This document shows positions 22,403-35,770 of a stretch of 60,000 nucleotides of DNA, piece by piece (position 1 is the first letter of the stretch; each line of letters begins with the position of its first letter). The position numbers and the translations under genes are program-made. Source of the DNA: Owenia fusiformis. Lineage: Eukaryota > Annelida > Polychaeta > Sabellida > Oweniidae. The notes under the pieces were generated by a model. It saw only the letters and a list, made by a program, of their open reading frames with translations. It had not been told where the DNA came from and did no database searches. The stretch is taken from assembly GCA_903813345.2 (NCBI GenBank), contig CAIIXF020000011.1:20879754-20939753 (forward strand), written 5' to 3'.

Positions 22403-23444
22403 TATTTCATTTCAAATCAAATATATTTACAAATATTAGGATAAAAACTAACATTTGAAGGTCTATGTTGCCTACATTGCAAAAAGTGCGTATTGAAATA
22501 ACAATCATCCCTTGGATATATTTTTCTGTTTTTTATTATAATAGATTGAAAGGATAGACCAATATATGCATATTACTGATGCAATATAAAATGAAATTTG
22601 AATAAGCAAATGTATTGAGAATATCAACCCAAAATGGGTCACTTTTAGGCCAAATGAAAATGGTTCAAAACGTGTTGACATGGTTCTAAGGGTAGTGCGA
22701 TAGTCAACAAAATAGCTTTAGGATATTTTTAAAGCGAGTCTGATTCGAGGTTGTCCCATAAATGCCATTGTATATAATGATTTGTAGTTTTTACTATAGA
22801 CACTAGTCAGATACATGTTGTTATACCTTGAATTTCACTTTTTACAACATGTACACCGTTGCTCATAAATATGGATTTTTTTCAAATTTTTCATCGATTT
22901 CAAAAGAGGTTTTCATTTTTCAGTTTGTTCATTCCAATTAAATAATCCGTCAGAATTTGTGGGGAAATATTTCGGCGAAAGACCATATTCTTGAGACTTT
23001 CTAAAGTTTCCTGGAATGAATTCCTTAACCGTTTTAGAACAATAATTTTTGTTTTAAATCTAAATTTTGTTTTGAATTATAATGATGAAGAAAACTGATT
23101 TATGCAAGATATTGGAGCAACTGTGTACTACTATACTTTTGCACACTTAATGATGTAGTGTTACGATCGTTTTGAATGATATCCGGGATCTGAAAATAAT
23201 TTATGGTTTTTCTAAAGTAAATACCGTCTACATGTGTAATCTGTATGATCCATGTATTCCAAGCATCAAAATCAATTCCAAATGCTTCAGTAATACGATC
23301 GCTGTGAATTGTATAATGTGGTATAATGACACTTCTATATTTTTGTGACTGTATTCGTGCTTGTGGTAGACAATGATGGACTTAAACATTGTTAAAAACT
23401 GCACTCATTACTCACTCATTTCTATTCTCAATATCATCTGATAG
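22403..23444. other. Intergenic, nothing recognised
   Basis: AT-rich sequence without splice-supported open frames, clear inverted repeats or tandem structure. Confidence 0.4.
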
Positions 23445-23640
23445 AACGCGATTTATTTCACGTTAGATCATGGTTTTGGGCTATATGGGGTTTGTTTTTC
23501 TTGACTGGTATGCATTTAGAGTTTGCTTTTTCTTTCTAAGTTCCATTACAACTTTTGGTCCTTTCCCTTTGGCACAAGTGCTTATATATTATAAATTTGA
23601 AAAGTTGGTGGTAGTCTAAAATTCTGGTAAGAATATGATT
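23445..23640. repeat. Dispersed repeat, copy 2 of the 7232-7440 family
   Basis: It shares TTTCACGTTAGATCATGG and the run to TTTGGCACAAGTGCTTATAT with the copy at 7232-7440, with many differences. Confidence 0.5.
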
Positions 23641-23847
23641 ACTTTTGAACCCATATAGGACGGTGATAACTGTATTTCTGTTAAATAAAATAAAAGGAAT
23701 TTTCATATAATTGTTTCCAATACTCACGTTTAAGTGATATGTTATAACTATTCTAGAAATATATATTACTCAAATAATTGATGTTGTGTAATTGTACTTA
23801 AAGGGGTGATGATGGGTTACACATGTTTCTCTGTTTGTATGTACCCC

Positions 23848-24585
23848 AACGACTCAACCCACTTAAACTCAACCCCAGTAAAACTCAACCTCAAGTCAAC
23901 TCAATCCCTGTAAACTAAACCCCATTAAAACTCAACCCCAAGTCAACTCAGCCCCTGTAAAACTCAACCCACTTATATTTTAGCACTGACAAATTTGTAT
24001 TCCATATGATATGAAAGTTTGTTGAATAAAAATAATAATATTCCATTATAAGACCTGCCTATATTTGATAATGAGCGCGATTCCTAAAGCTCAAAACTGT
24101 CAACATGGTCCTACTAGGATTAATATGTGGAATTAATAGGATAACAGCTACTGAGAAACGCTGAAGGATTAACAAGGGGGTAGTTATTACAGGGAATTAA
24201 AGATGATTTAATCTCATCATTTCACATGTCATTTTATTTGAAGTTTGAATCTTATAATAAGTTTGTTCTGTTGTATACCTTTCATGTTGACAATATTGAT
24301 CATCAATAATTTCGTTGATACATTAACATTGTTAAAAAATCATTGTTAATTGCCAAAATTGTATTTTCCTCAAATTTGATTTTAAGAGATCTGTCTTTCA
24401 AATATTTCAACAAAGTATCATTTAAATTTGTAAATAGCTAGATTTTTAAAATAAATAAAATAGAGAACTAAAGACATTGCAGAAATGAATGGGGTTGAAT
24501 TTTACAAGGTTGAGTTGACTTGAGTTTGAGTTTTACCGGGGTTGAGTTTTACTGGGTTGAGTTGGCTTGGGGTTGAGATGACCTG
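23848..24585. repeat. Fold-back element with CAACCC subterminal arrays
   Basis: 23848-23990 holds about eight irregular copies of an AAACTCAACCCC-type unit. 24490-24585 holds the inverse (GGGGTTGAGTTTTAC) in about six copies. The two arrays face each other across about 500 bases of unique AT-rich DNA. This resembles fold-back transposons with repetitive arms. Confidence 0.65.
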
Positions 24586-25132
24586 TCACCAATTATTTCA
24601 TATCTGAAAGGCTTTCTAAAATATTATCACAAGGGTAATATGAAAATTGATCCACTAAACTGATGAATATTCAAGTTAAGATAACGTTCTACTATATCTC
24701 CCATGTTATCTGACCCGAAATAACCTGGTGGTGAAACTAGTAACTACCTACTGGTATCTGTGTTATTACATTTTCCCACAAACATTAACAAGATACGCAA
24801 ATCGTTGTTTAGGTTAGTCTAATTGATGTATTTTATACAAACCGGTTATTGTCTAATTGAAACAGGATACATTAGGTAAATTGCATTAGTCTCGCCAAAC
24901 ATTTGTCGGTTAAGAATCTACATATTGAGGAAATAGAATGTCAAAATAGTAAATGTTGTCACGCCTACATAAACTACAGGTCAAGTCAACATTTCCCACC
25001 TTAGTTATCTACTTATACCGTATCCCTCCCAACATACCAACAATCATTTCGAAACTTAAACAGCCAGAAATTCAATGGCAGAATCAAACATCTATTGTTA
25101 AACTTGTTTTATTTGATTCTTCCAAACCACAT

Positions 25133-25594
25133 CGGAATAGCCTGACAACGGTAAAGTCAGATACAGTTGTCACAAATGGCGGACATAACCGTCGCTTCAA
25201 CTCTGTGCATGCATTAAGCTCTTGTGATGATGTATCATATGAAATCCAAATTTAGATCAAATTGGGTCGTGAATCGCCACAATATAGCGTCTTCGATATC
25301 GTCAATGACAACGGAATCTCAATTTGAAATAATTTACAAAGACAACGGCATATAGTAATACAGTACCGTTGTCCCGTATCTCATTTTGATCGGTTAAATT
25401 AAAGACTTTATTTCGATGGTAGAACATTATTAACTGTACAATGAGTATAAGACACTTTGATTGATTGTTGTTCCAAAGGAATTTAGTCTAGGTGTTCTAT
25501 TAAACATACAATTCATGAAAATCTAATTGAAGCGACGGTTATGTCCGCCATTTGTGACAACGGTATCTGACTTTACCGTTGTCAGGCTATTCCG
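25133..25594. mobile_element. 462-bp element with 67-bp terminal inverted repeats
   Basis: 25133-25200 (starting CGGAATAGCCTGACAACGG) and 25528-25594 are inverse complements with about one difference. No coding capacity. The related upstream region before gene B (36900-36940) lacks it, so it probably inserted after the tandem duplication. Confidence 0.75.
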
Positions 25595-26065
25595 GTGTGC
25601 AAACACACATGTACTTCTAATTGTTATACTCATTATTGCGGCATTTAATAATTAGGCATTATAACATTTGATGACTCTTCTTATTTACAGCTAATAAACC
25701 CTGGATATGTCGAATAAAAAATACATATCAAAAATCTTATTTTCAGCTGCATATTATGATATTATATCATTGTTCAGTATTGATATTAGACCAATGCAAA
25801 ATCTCTATATTATATATATATTATATATATGATAATGAATGCAAACAATGGTCGCGCTTCTGCTGATGAATTCTTGTACTTACTAATAAATATGTGGTTA
25901 GCTTTTATTATTGTAAACCAATTTAAAATTTCATACCACGCAAAACCATAACCGTTGGAGTAGACCATAACACAATAACAGAATCGTTAATTAATCATAT
26001 ACCAGATGAGAGAAATATTTTGTTTTACTTTTCACCAATGCATTAAAACGTTAAGTGGTGGCAAG

Positions 26066-29000
26066 ATGAACAACATTTTAATCTTTATGTACTTCATTTG
26101 GTACCTTGAAAGGGGTGAGTATGGATTGAATTTAATCAGATTATTTATAATATCATACCAGGTATTTGATTTTAATGAATAGCGACTATCGAAATTTTTA
26201 GTGCTTTTATTGCATTTCTGGTTCACGAAAACAAAATGGTCGATGTACATTTGTACATTAGATCATATATGGTTTTGGATATTGGTATTTGGTTTCTTCT
26301 CACTTATTCTTTTGCTCTTAAATGTTTCCCTTTTCCCTATTTTTTTTAAAAAAACCCGTTGGTCGTTCCCCTTCCTTCTGTTTATATATCTAATATGTAC
26401 TCGAATTGAAAGAGATTCTATGGATTCATCTAATATCTATTTATTCACTAACAGGATTTATATATGTAGAAGCAAGGCCGAACACAATAAAAAATTACAA
26501 GTTTGAAGTTTCGCTTGGTTCTAATGATGAGTACCATGTTTATTGGAACTACACGATGGACAAAATTGTGTTCGAAATTCACGCAAAGACAACCGGATAT
26601 GTGGGGTTTGGGTTTTCACCGAATGGGGACATGCGTTACTCCGACATGGTCATAGGATGGGTGCGTGATAATGGAATGGTTGAACTAAAGGTAAGAGTAG
26701 TTGTTTAAATGTTATATATTATGATTCATATCGACTGATACTTAAAGTTAGAATTTCCTATTTTCTATTTCGAATTTGTTTCATTATTAGCATTAATTTT
26801 ACTATTTATTATTTTTATGCATTTCTTGTCTGCGTCCAGAACATTGGTATAACTAAATCTCCCCTTGCTTTTTTCACATTCCATGATAGCAGCAATGCTG
26901 TATAGATATCTATTTTAGGATAGACATACGCTGGGAGAAAGAGTGACCCCCATAATTGATCACAAACAGGATTACCATTTGGATGTTGGTCTTGAAGAGG
27001 ATGGGTGGACTATTTTAAGGTTTTGGCGTTTGTTGGACACGTGTGATCCTCCATATGACATGAAAATTGATGTATGTATAGTTGTTCACACAAGACTGCT
27101 TGATGACCATCAGTCTCTCATTGATCAAAATAATCGTGGCCTCAAAAATAACCAAATACATTACATACCCCTCGTTTCAATCAGTTTGCAATTTTTAACA
27201 GGATGGCACGATGAGGTTAATCTGGTCCATGCATCACGAGGATCCTACATCCGAGACTGACCTACCGTACCATGGTGGCAACAGGGGGTCTAGGTCCGTT
27301 CAACTGTTGTCGCAAAATACTAAAACTGTGAATTTACCAGCTGATGCTCTCCATTTAGATATTACTTTAACAAATGTATGCATTTTGATTTATTGACACT
27401 ATATATATGTATATGTGTAATGAGACAATAAATACCGAGTTGTAAGAGAGCATGAACAGGAATAGTTTCTACTTGATCAGTCATTTATTGAATTCCAAAC
27501 GAGGCTATGACGTCACATCACATTTAAAGGGATACTATAACTTTAGTCTTACATGATTATATGACAATATGTATTAAGAAAATCATTGCAAAAATTATTG
27601 ACCAACCCTTGTATTAACGCACAAGAGGAAGTATTTTCTGAAGTTACAGGATGCAAATTAGTAAAGCCTGAATTAAATTCACAAGTTTTAGATCTAAAAT
27701 TAAGTATAGGAAACATTCGATAGACCGTCTCCTTTCCTCATTCCATTCTGTACTAAGTTAACCAATCTTGCATTATGGACCTTATCCCTTACCATAAAAC
27801 GTTAACCGTTCACATGTGTATATACAAATTATTGCATGTCGTTTTCAGGTCTCCGTCCCAGGAGATAGCACGACGTATTGGTGCCAAGCCTTCAAGCTAC
27901 CGAAATACAAGAAAAAGCATCACGTTATTGGGGTAAATGTGTCAATATTAAAAATGTAATTAGTGATATCAAACAGTTTACGAATAATATAATTGAACTA
28001 AGAAACAATGCTTATATTTTAAAAACGTACAATAATGATTTCCAGTATTAAACATGAAAACATTTATCTTAGTTGGAAGCGAATATTCAGCCTGGAAACG
28101 AGGACGTGGTTCATCACGTGATTCTCTACGCGTGCTTTCACGAGATTAATGATTCAGCAAATATTGATGGATATGCAAAAGCTTGCTACAGACCAAATTT
28201 GCCTGAAAATCTAAGTCTTTGTCAAAGTTTGGTCTTTGGTTGGGCGAACGGTGCTGAGGTATGTTGAAATATCTAAGCACTAGGGAAAGGATCAAAAATT
28301 GAAAATCAAGAAAACTCCAAGTTTAAACCTGTCGTAAGAAAAATATACCCTATATATCCCATATCTGATTGACCAATGAGAGAACAAGTATCACAGCATG
28401 GAAATAATAATACGGCGTATTAAGATTTTATTCAACATACGTAAACATTCTAGATATGAACATTTCGCGCATTTATTTATCATCAGGACACTTGTCTTTC
28501 TGCTGGGTTCATTGGTTGAGCAATTTCTATTTAATATTGATAAATAATCCCAATTTTTCTATTTCAGCCATTTTATTACCCATCCAATGCTGGAATGCCC
28601 ATAGGACCTGGATCTGGTTTCAAATACATTTGGATGGAAGTACACTGGAATAACCCATGGCACCAGACTGGTGTGTGTAATCTTGGAAACTGTTTGTGCT
28701 TTGGAGTTCAATGAAAACTTATTCTTATTGGAACGATAATCTACTGTCTTAGATTAGCCCCAGTCCCGACTTCTTATTTTTAATATTTGATTTTATACAA
28801 AACAGAAAAGTCATCCAAACTGGGTTGTTTTTCGTGCAAGTACTTTCCTTTAATTATGAGGTTTGGGGACATGGTCCCGATATGTGCTTGAATGGTATTG
28901 GATAAAATGTGAGATTTTTTAGAATTGGCGATTTCTAATCAACCCCATGATGTATCGAATTCCAAAAACTGCATCACACTTATATTACTAAAACAAAGAT

Positions 29001-31903
29001 TTATTAACAAGGACAATATCATTTCATATTAATTTGAAGTAATATGTCTGCTTCAGGGAGGTTTGATACATCAGGTATGAGGCTAACCGTCACGCCAACC
29101 CTTAGACAATACGATGTTACTGTCCTGGAGGTCGGCACAATGTCTTTCAACCACTTAGTTGTTATACCTCCCCACGCACCAGCGTTTATATCAACTGGTG
29201 TTTGCGCCGGTGGATGTTTGAAAGAGGTAAGAATGTATACAAGGAGGATTGGAAGCCGTTATTCAAACTCATACTCTGTTGCCTGACGTAGACCAATTTG
29301 GTAACAATATTACTCATATTTTGAAGACTATAACTGCTTGAAAACTACCAAAATATTCGCAATGACCATCTTTCAAGGAAATAGTCGGTCTAAAGAGAAA
29401 CTTGAAGAAATATTTTTACTAAATTGTTCCACTGAAGGCAACGGCGTATCGAGTTTGAATAATGGCTGCCAATCCTCCTTGAATGTATATATATATATAG
29501 GCTTTGAGGTAACTACATGGGATCATAACAAAAGAAACGTTTCCTTTAATTCTGCTTCACATTGGAAGTCAAAGAGGCATTTAATGGTAAAGTTTAAGAC
29601 GGATGGAACAAGTTATTTAGCGAATAATAAGTGTATTTTATTCCAGGATTGCACTTTTGTTGCAGGCGATGAGAAAATCAGGTGTTACAGGAGGAATTAA
29701 GGTTATAGGAATGCTAATGCATGCACACATTACAACAACTTCAATTGTTGTTCGGCACTTTAGAAATGGCGTTGAACTTCCAGCAATATCCAGAGATGAT
29801 CATTACGACTTCAATTTTCAAGAAATGAGATATCTAAAGAAAGAAGTTGCCATATTGCCCGTAAGTGTATTGAGGCTATGTCATTTAGATTGATTTCATA
29901 AATGGACCTCGTGTGTATATGACGTGGGGGCCACGGCCGACGGGAAACTCCTAGAGAGTATCCCGAGAACACTTTGACAGATATCATTATAACACAAAAA
30001 CTACAAACAGTTACAACGGAGCAAACCTCACCATCCAAAAATGGTCTTTAGAGCAAAGAAAGAGTTACAAATGAGCCGCTTGTCACCATGTGTGCAAGGC
30101 ATACAACCATTAAATAAAATTGTCCACTTGTTTTTTTTCTTGTACATGGCTTTGTGTTTTATATCAACAGGGTGACGATATCGCCGTTGAGTGCACACGG
30201 GACACGACAAGTAGACAGAATATCACATGGGTAAGGGTTTTCCATCGCCATCATTGACTATAATGTTCTTGAAATAACTGGTTTTGATATCAAGGAAGAT
30301 TGGCTCCAACTGGTTTCCACTTCGAAATTCTGCCACATACGGAGTCATGTCGTGATTACAAAAATAAAAATAAAAAAGCTGTCATTCTAACACTTCATAA
30401 TTGAATGAATCGCAAGTTTTGGACTTAGTTCCAAAGACGTTTCAAAACACACAAGAAGTGATCAAGATATTACTTCAAATCTTTTGGATCGCTGATTGTA
30501 ATGCATCAGTCAGTTATAATGTCAGACAATGACTTTTCAATGCTGTCGTCGATATCGGCCAAGGCCACTAGCATATCCCATTCTCCTTGCAGTTCATTCG
30601 TGCGAAATTTGCCTGTAGGCAAACGAGTGAAAAAAACAATTTCTTAAAAAATATGGCAGGACAATAAACTTGCTTACAAACCTTTTATTTTTTGACGAAC
30701 TACATCTAATCTTTAAATTGGACTAAAACCTGTTTGAATATTTGCAGGGGTCCATAGAAAGTAGGGCTGAGATGTGCTTGGCCTACATTGCATACTACCC
30801 CAAACTAAAGATGTCCCAGTGTAAATCGGCTCCAAGAACAAAGGATTTATTATCAATTGCAGGAGTAACTGAAGTGTAAGTAGCAAGAATTCTATTCAAC
30901 GCTGTGTAAAATACTCAATTTATTTCAGAATCATATCTGCAGATACCACAAACCATCGACCAATTATGCGGAACATGTATAATTTTTTAATCAATATGAC
31001 CTGTTGTTTGCTGGAATGTTCTAAAAGGGTTATGATATAACCAAAATATACTCAATAGAAAAACGTATAACATCATTAATCATTATATCTATAAGTTAAG
31101 CATATAAATCTATTAATCTTATTTCAGTTGGAAACAATTGTCATAAAACAAAAGTATTTCAAACACTTTAACTATGCTTTGGCCATTGTTTTAGGGAGAC
31201 AGAAATTTATCAGCTCCAAGGAGAAATAAACGTTTTAGAGCCAGAAATATGGAAAGGGAGACATTTTACCGATATACTGAGTACTGAAGTGGATTGGACA
31301 AACGCAACGGTTAGAGATGAATTTCAAAGGATCACAAAGAATGCTGATCGGATTTCGACATGTAGACAATTTCCACTCACTTTTAAGAAGGTATCTGTTT
31401 TCATTTTTTAAGTATCTTGAGCATATATATAAATTAGAAATGTCATAAAAACATTGAGACCTGAAGGCCTACGACTTGCTTGGTGTATAAAATGTTTTTG
31501 ACTCAGAGCCCCTCTTTATCCCATGCTCGAGACATGCCCAGACTGTGTATTCTAAAAGATAGTAATGGCTGTGAGTGTGAGTGTGACTACTACTATTGGG
31601 AGCACATGGCACAAACATAACGGGGATTCTTATTATTTATAACATGTTTAACTCACCTATGTTGTCCAATTAGTTCTGCATGGGTTTGCGAAATATGCAT
31701 GTAAACTGGGTCCAGCTGCAAGAAAACGTCCACAATAGAGATTGAGCCCAATCCTACTCCAGATTGGTATTTTCTTGAAATACGAGTCTAATCCCACAAG
31801 TAATGAAGCTATTATGTTATTTCTTTAGTTCGACGACAAGTTCCTGCCACCCTTTAACTATAGTGATGCAATACAGCAAAACACACCAGATAATTGCCCA
31901 TGA
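26066..31903 (+). CDS. DBH-like/MOXD1-like copper monooxygenase, copy A (13 exons, 602 aa)
   Basis: Type II, ascorbate-dependent copper monooxygenase (dopamine beta-hydroxylase/MOXD family) of the secretory pathway; substrate unknown. Exons: 26066-26114 (signal peptide), 26455-26690, 26919-27071, 27202-27375, 27849-27932, 28073-28258, 28568-28670, 29057-29226, 29666-29860, 30171-30230, 30748-30875, 31195-31390, 31829-31903. Phases agree and all borders are GT/AG. Exons 2-4 form a DOMON domain (YVGFGFSPNG, SDMVIGW). Copper-site residues of the family are present: KKHHVI (exon 5), VVHHVILYACFHE (exon 6), MEVHWNNP (exon 7), MLMHAH as the HxH pair (exon 9), and AEMC methionine (exon 11). YDFNFQE is also canonical. 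The frame ends at TGA 31901-31903 in TGA-CTA context; downstream sequence is discussed with copy B. Length is close to family members of about 600 residues. Polyadenylation signal at 32381. Confidence 0.92.
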
Positions 31904-32380
31904 CTAACTACTAGCTATACCAAGAACTATATCATTTTACCACGCGACAATATACGAGGATAACAGGTCCAAAGCATCAATGCAAGCGATGACAATTGCA
32001 ACATTCTCTGCTATAAAAAGAGCTGATGCATCGAATACTGTTAAAAGCAAGATTAAGTATACACACACAGCTAATAGAGACATTCCTTATGATATACAAC
32101 AGCTTTAAACAACTTTTCAGGAAAATCAATAGGGTTTTATATCTTATTCTCGTGTTTCATATGTGTATTGGTTCACGTGTCAATGTGGCCTCTTTATATT
32201 TGACAGTTTTATGTGTATCATTTATTCATAAGATCGAGGAACATTGAAAGCATCGATAGTGCAAGAATTGTATTTGTTAATCCGTAACACCTCTTATGTA
32301 GTTGTAAATCAGATATCTTGTGAAAGCTGGGTGTGCATTGTGTGATCAGTTATAATTGATAACAGGATAACGTGAAAAGG

Positions 32381-32386
32381 AATAAA
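32381..32386 (+). terminator. Polyadenylation signal of copy A
   Basis: AATAAA in a GTGAAAAGGAATAAAATA context that is conserved at the same relative place after copy B (48430). Confidence 0.6.
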
Positions 32387-32647
32387 ATATTTTAACTCCA
32401 TAATAACAATGCCTGTTTTAAATTTTAAATTAACCGTTCTAGTACTTTAAATGAGAGCTTTCTATATCAGTTATTTGGAATAAATAGACGCAAACTTGAC
32501 AAGTTGTACTTGTACACGTCGATTATAGCACTGGGGAGGAACTCTGGAAACGAAGATAGGGTGATTTCGTCCTTCAACACGCGGTCCTAACTTCAACCGT
32601 TAATTTGAATTTTTGACCTACCAGATGCTTGAAAATCAAGGATTGCG

Positions 32648-32915
32648 AGTCTCATACTGCACCGTTTTTCTTCAAACCTATACCATTAAAAGCAAAACAA
32701 AATTGTATTTCTGTCGGTGCATTACTTTATTGTAAAGAGTCCCTCGTTCTAGCAGCGTTTTGGTCCCCAGCTGTTAGAAGGCCTTCTTACAGCTGGGGAA
32801 TAAAATGCCGCTAGAAGTAGGGACTCTGTTGAAGAGAATAATGTACCATCAGAAAGGGATTTTTGTTATGCTTTGAATGGAACAAGTTTGAAGAAAAACG
32901 GTGCAGTATGAGACT
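32648..32915. repeat. 268-bp long palindrome (fold-back)
   Basis: 32648-32677 (ending CACCGTTTTTCTTCAAAC) and 32886-32915 are exact inverse complements. A second inner pair surrounds the centre: AGAGTCCCTCGTTCTAGC at 32738 against the inverse near 32828, and CCCCAGCTGT against ACAGCTGGGG, meeting at AGAAGGCCTTCT near 32783. Likely a MITE derived from an almost complete hairpin. Confidence 0.75.
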
Positions 32916-33196
32916 GAAAAGATTTCTGTAAAGATATCCTGATTTCTCATTTGCCCCGAACTCTCCATTTCCCATTGGATTACATGGGAATGATGATTTT
33001 CAAAAACTCATCAAATTTATCATCAAAAATTTTTTAGAAAATTTGGAGGTATTGGGAATAAAGTGAAGTAACGTTTCCATCAATATTATTAGTTATTTCA
33101 TCGCTGGTGAAGTAAATAAAAATTCAAACGTAAAGGGGCTTTAATAAGTAGTTCAACAAAACACAAAATAATACAAGATTATAATTATAGATATAT

Positions 33197-34007
33197 CTGT
33201 GTTCTCCCTGACTGAAAAATGCGTGGCGCTCGCGCCACGCATATTGTGGCTGCGCCACGCTGATTTATTGCGCGCCACACATTTATTAACAGCGCCACGC
33301 ATTAGACTTTGACAGAAAAATTTCCCAAAGTGAAAATAGAAATTGAAAAAAATCAAAGTTTTAATCACATCAAAATATCAGCCCGTTTTGCTTGAAAACG
33401 ATACAAAATGCTCTATGTAGATAAAGAAATGTCTGTACTTACCTTTCTTGCACTAAAGAATCTTCAATTTACCTTCTATTTTGATAAAAAACAGTTTGAT
33501 TTGCACAGAAATGAAACATGTTTTTTCTAGGTCAGGACTCACAGCCTCCGATTTTGAAGACTACACTGAACGAAAATGAACATGTGTGCACATTTTCCCG
33601 GGAATTTCGGACTCAATAATTATAGTTGAATTATATTGAAGAAATATATGGCCACATACTGAAAATTATTTTGTATATTGAACTTTATATTATATTATGG
33701 AAATAAATATTAAATTGAACATTGAATTAAAACAAACCTCTGAGCATTTATATTGCAACATGGCCTATTGTCATTAAAGTAGATGATAATACAGTGCTAA
33801 ATTTCATTTGTTTTGATGTTATGTAATATTTATAACAATTGGCTGTTGATGCAAATGATTGTGATTAAGAAATGCCGCGAAGCGGCGCCGATTTTTTTTA
33901 AGCACGTTTTTGTAAACTTATCACCACCCTAATAATTTTGCCACCACCCATCAATTTTTATTCAAACTTTTTCACCACTCACTTTTGAAAAATTAGGGAG
34001 AACACTG
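33197..34007. mobile_element. About 0.8-kb TIR element with CTGTGTTCTCCC/GGGAGAACACTG ends (hAT-like)
   Basis: The ends CTGTGTTCTCCCTGA and TTAGGGAGAACACTG are inverse. CAGTGTTCTCCC-type ends are common among hAT transposons, which is family knowledge rather than proof. Close to the left end lie several GCGCCACGC motifs in both orientations (33220-33300) and near the right end a CCGCGAAGCGGCGCCG hairpin. No transposase frame. Confidence 0.55.
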
Positions 34008-34254
34008 TATATTAACTACAAGTTTCCCTTATTACAATATAATCATTAAATATATACATTTGGCTTCAACCCAGTCATTCGTTTGCCGAAAACAACAGCC
34101 TTTACCAACTATTATGTGATGTAAGATACAACTTTCGTTAGATTCTAGATATTAAGTGCTAGATGTCTAATACTCGTTTTACTCATGAGTGGCGAGCGGC
34201 CAATCATGCGATGCCATAGATAGGTAACTGCTGTGGACACTGTACTCCCTGTAC

Positions 34255-35553
34255 TATGCTGATGCATGCACATCAGTTGCTGTTCGGCACTTTAGTAATG
34301 ACATTGCATTTCCGGAAATATCCAGAGATGATCATTACGACTTCAATTTTCAAGAAATTAGATATCTAAAGAGAGAAGTTGCTATACTGCCCGTAAGTGT
34401 ATTGAGGCTATGTCGTTTAGATTGATTTTATAAATGTACGTCATGCGAATGAGGTGAGGACCATGACCAACGGGAAAACTCCTAGAAACTAGATATCATA
34501 ACACAAAAAATACAAACAGTTACAATGTAGCAAACCTCAACATCCCAAATATGGTATTTAGAGCAAAGAGTTTCTAATGACCCGCTTTCCACCAAATATG
34601 CAAGGCATACAACAATAAAATAAGAACTTGTATCATCGTTTAAAGTCGTTTAACTTATTCTAAAATACTTGTTCTTCATTTGTTTTGTCTTTTACATGGT
34701 TTTGTGTTTTATATCAACAGGGTGACGATATCGCCGTTGAGTGCACACGTGACACGACAAGTCGACAGAACATCACATGGGTACAGGGTTTCCCATCGAC
34801 ATCTTTGACAATAATGTTCCTGAATTTGGTACAAATGAGAATTGGCTCCAACTGGTTCCCACCTCGATATTCTACCATATATGGAGTCATGTCGTGATAA
34901 CAAAAATCAAAATCAAAAAGCCGTCATTTTTTCATTTTATACTTTGAATCGCAAGTTTTGGTCTTAAACAAGCCGTTTAAAATCACACAAGAGGTGATCA
35001 AGATATTAGTTCAAATATTTTTGATCGCTGATTGTTATGCTGCATCAGTCAGTTATACTGTCAGACAATGAGATTTTCAGTGTTGTCGTCGATATCGGTC
35101 AAGCACACAGGCTACTAAAATATTCCATTCTCCTTGCAGTTCATTCTTACCGTGCGAACTTTGCCGGCGTAGAAATCAGCAATGAACAAATTGCTTGAAG
35201 ATTAAAAATATCGATTTGGTACCCTGGGGGCCAATCCTCCTTGTTTTGATCCCTAGATTTTTACAAATAAATTATTTTTCTCGATAAACATTTAAACTAA
35301 ACCAGTTTATGTTTTGCCTATAAGCAAACGAATGATATAACAATTTCTTAAAAAGATGGCAAGACAATCAGCTAGCTTGCAAATCTTTAACGAACTACAT
35401 CTAATCTTTAGATTGAAAACCTGCTTGACTATTTTCAGGGGCATATACGAAGTAGGGATGAGATGTGCTTGGCCTACATTGCATACTACCCAACACTAAA
35501 GATGTCCCAGTGTAAGTCGGTTCCAAGAACAAAGAATTTATTAGCAATAGCAG
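34255..35553 (+). pseudogene. Truncated third MOXD1-like copy (exons 9-11 only)
   Basis: Remnants match exon 9 (34255-34392), exon 10 (34721-34780) and exon 11 (35439-35553) of the flanking genes, with homologous intron sequence between them. The exon 9 relic lacks its 5' part and has an 11-base deletion in the HxH copper-site region. The exon 11 relic has one extra base that brings TAG into frame. Exons 1-8, 12 and 13 are absent. It cannot encode an enzyme. Confidence 0.85.
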
Positions 35554-35579
35554 GTATAAGTATCAAGAATTCTGTTCAA

Positions 35580-35770
35580 CACTATGGATTAATGGAAAAT
35601 ACACAATTTGTTACAGAATCATATATCATATAGATACCAAATAACATCGACCAATTATGCGGAACATGTATAATTTTTCAATCAATAGGACATGTTGTTA
35701 GCTGGAATGTTCCAAAATGGGCTCTGATAATGCCCAAAAATATATACTTCTGGACGTATTACATCATAAG
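35580..35770 (+). repeat. Continuation of pseudogene: relic of intron 11
   Basis: TTCTGTTCAACACTATGG and the following GACCAATTATGCGGAACATG match the start of intron 11 in genes A (30895 on) and B (46975 on). Homology fades near 35780. Confidence 0.6.

Noticed and set aside
24953-25255. 100-codon plus-strand frame
   Set aside because: It runs through the inverted repeat at 25133-25200 and lacks any domain signal.
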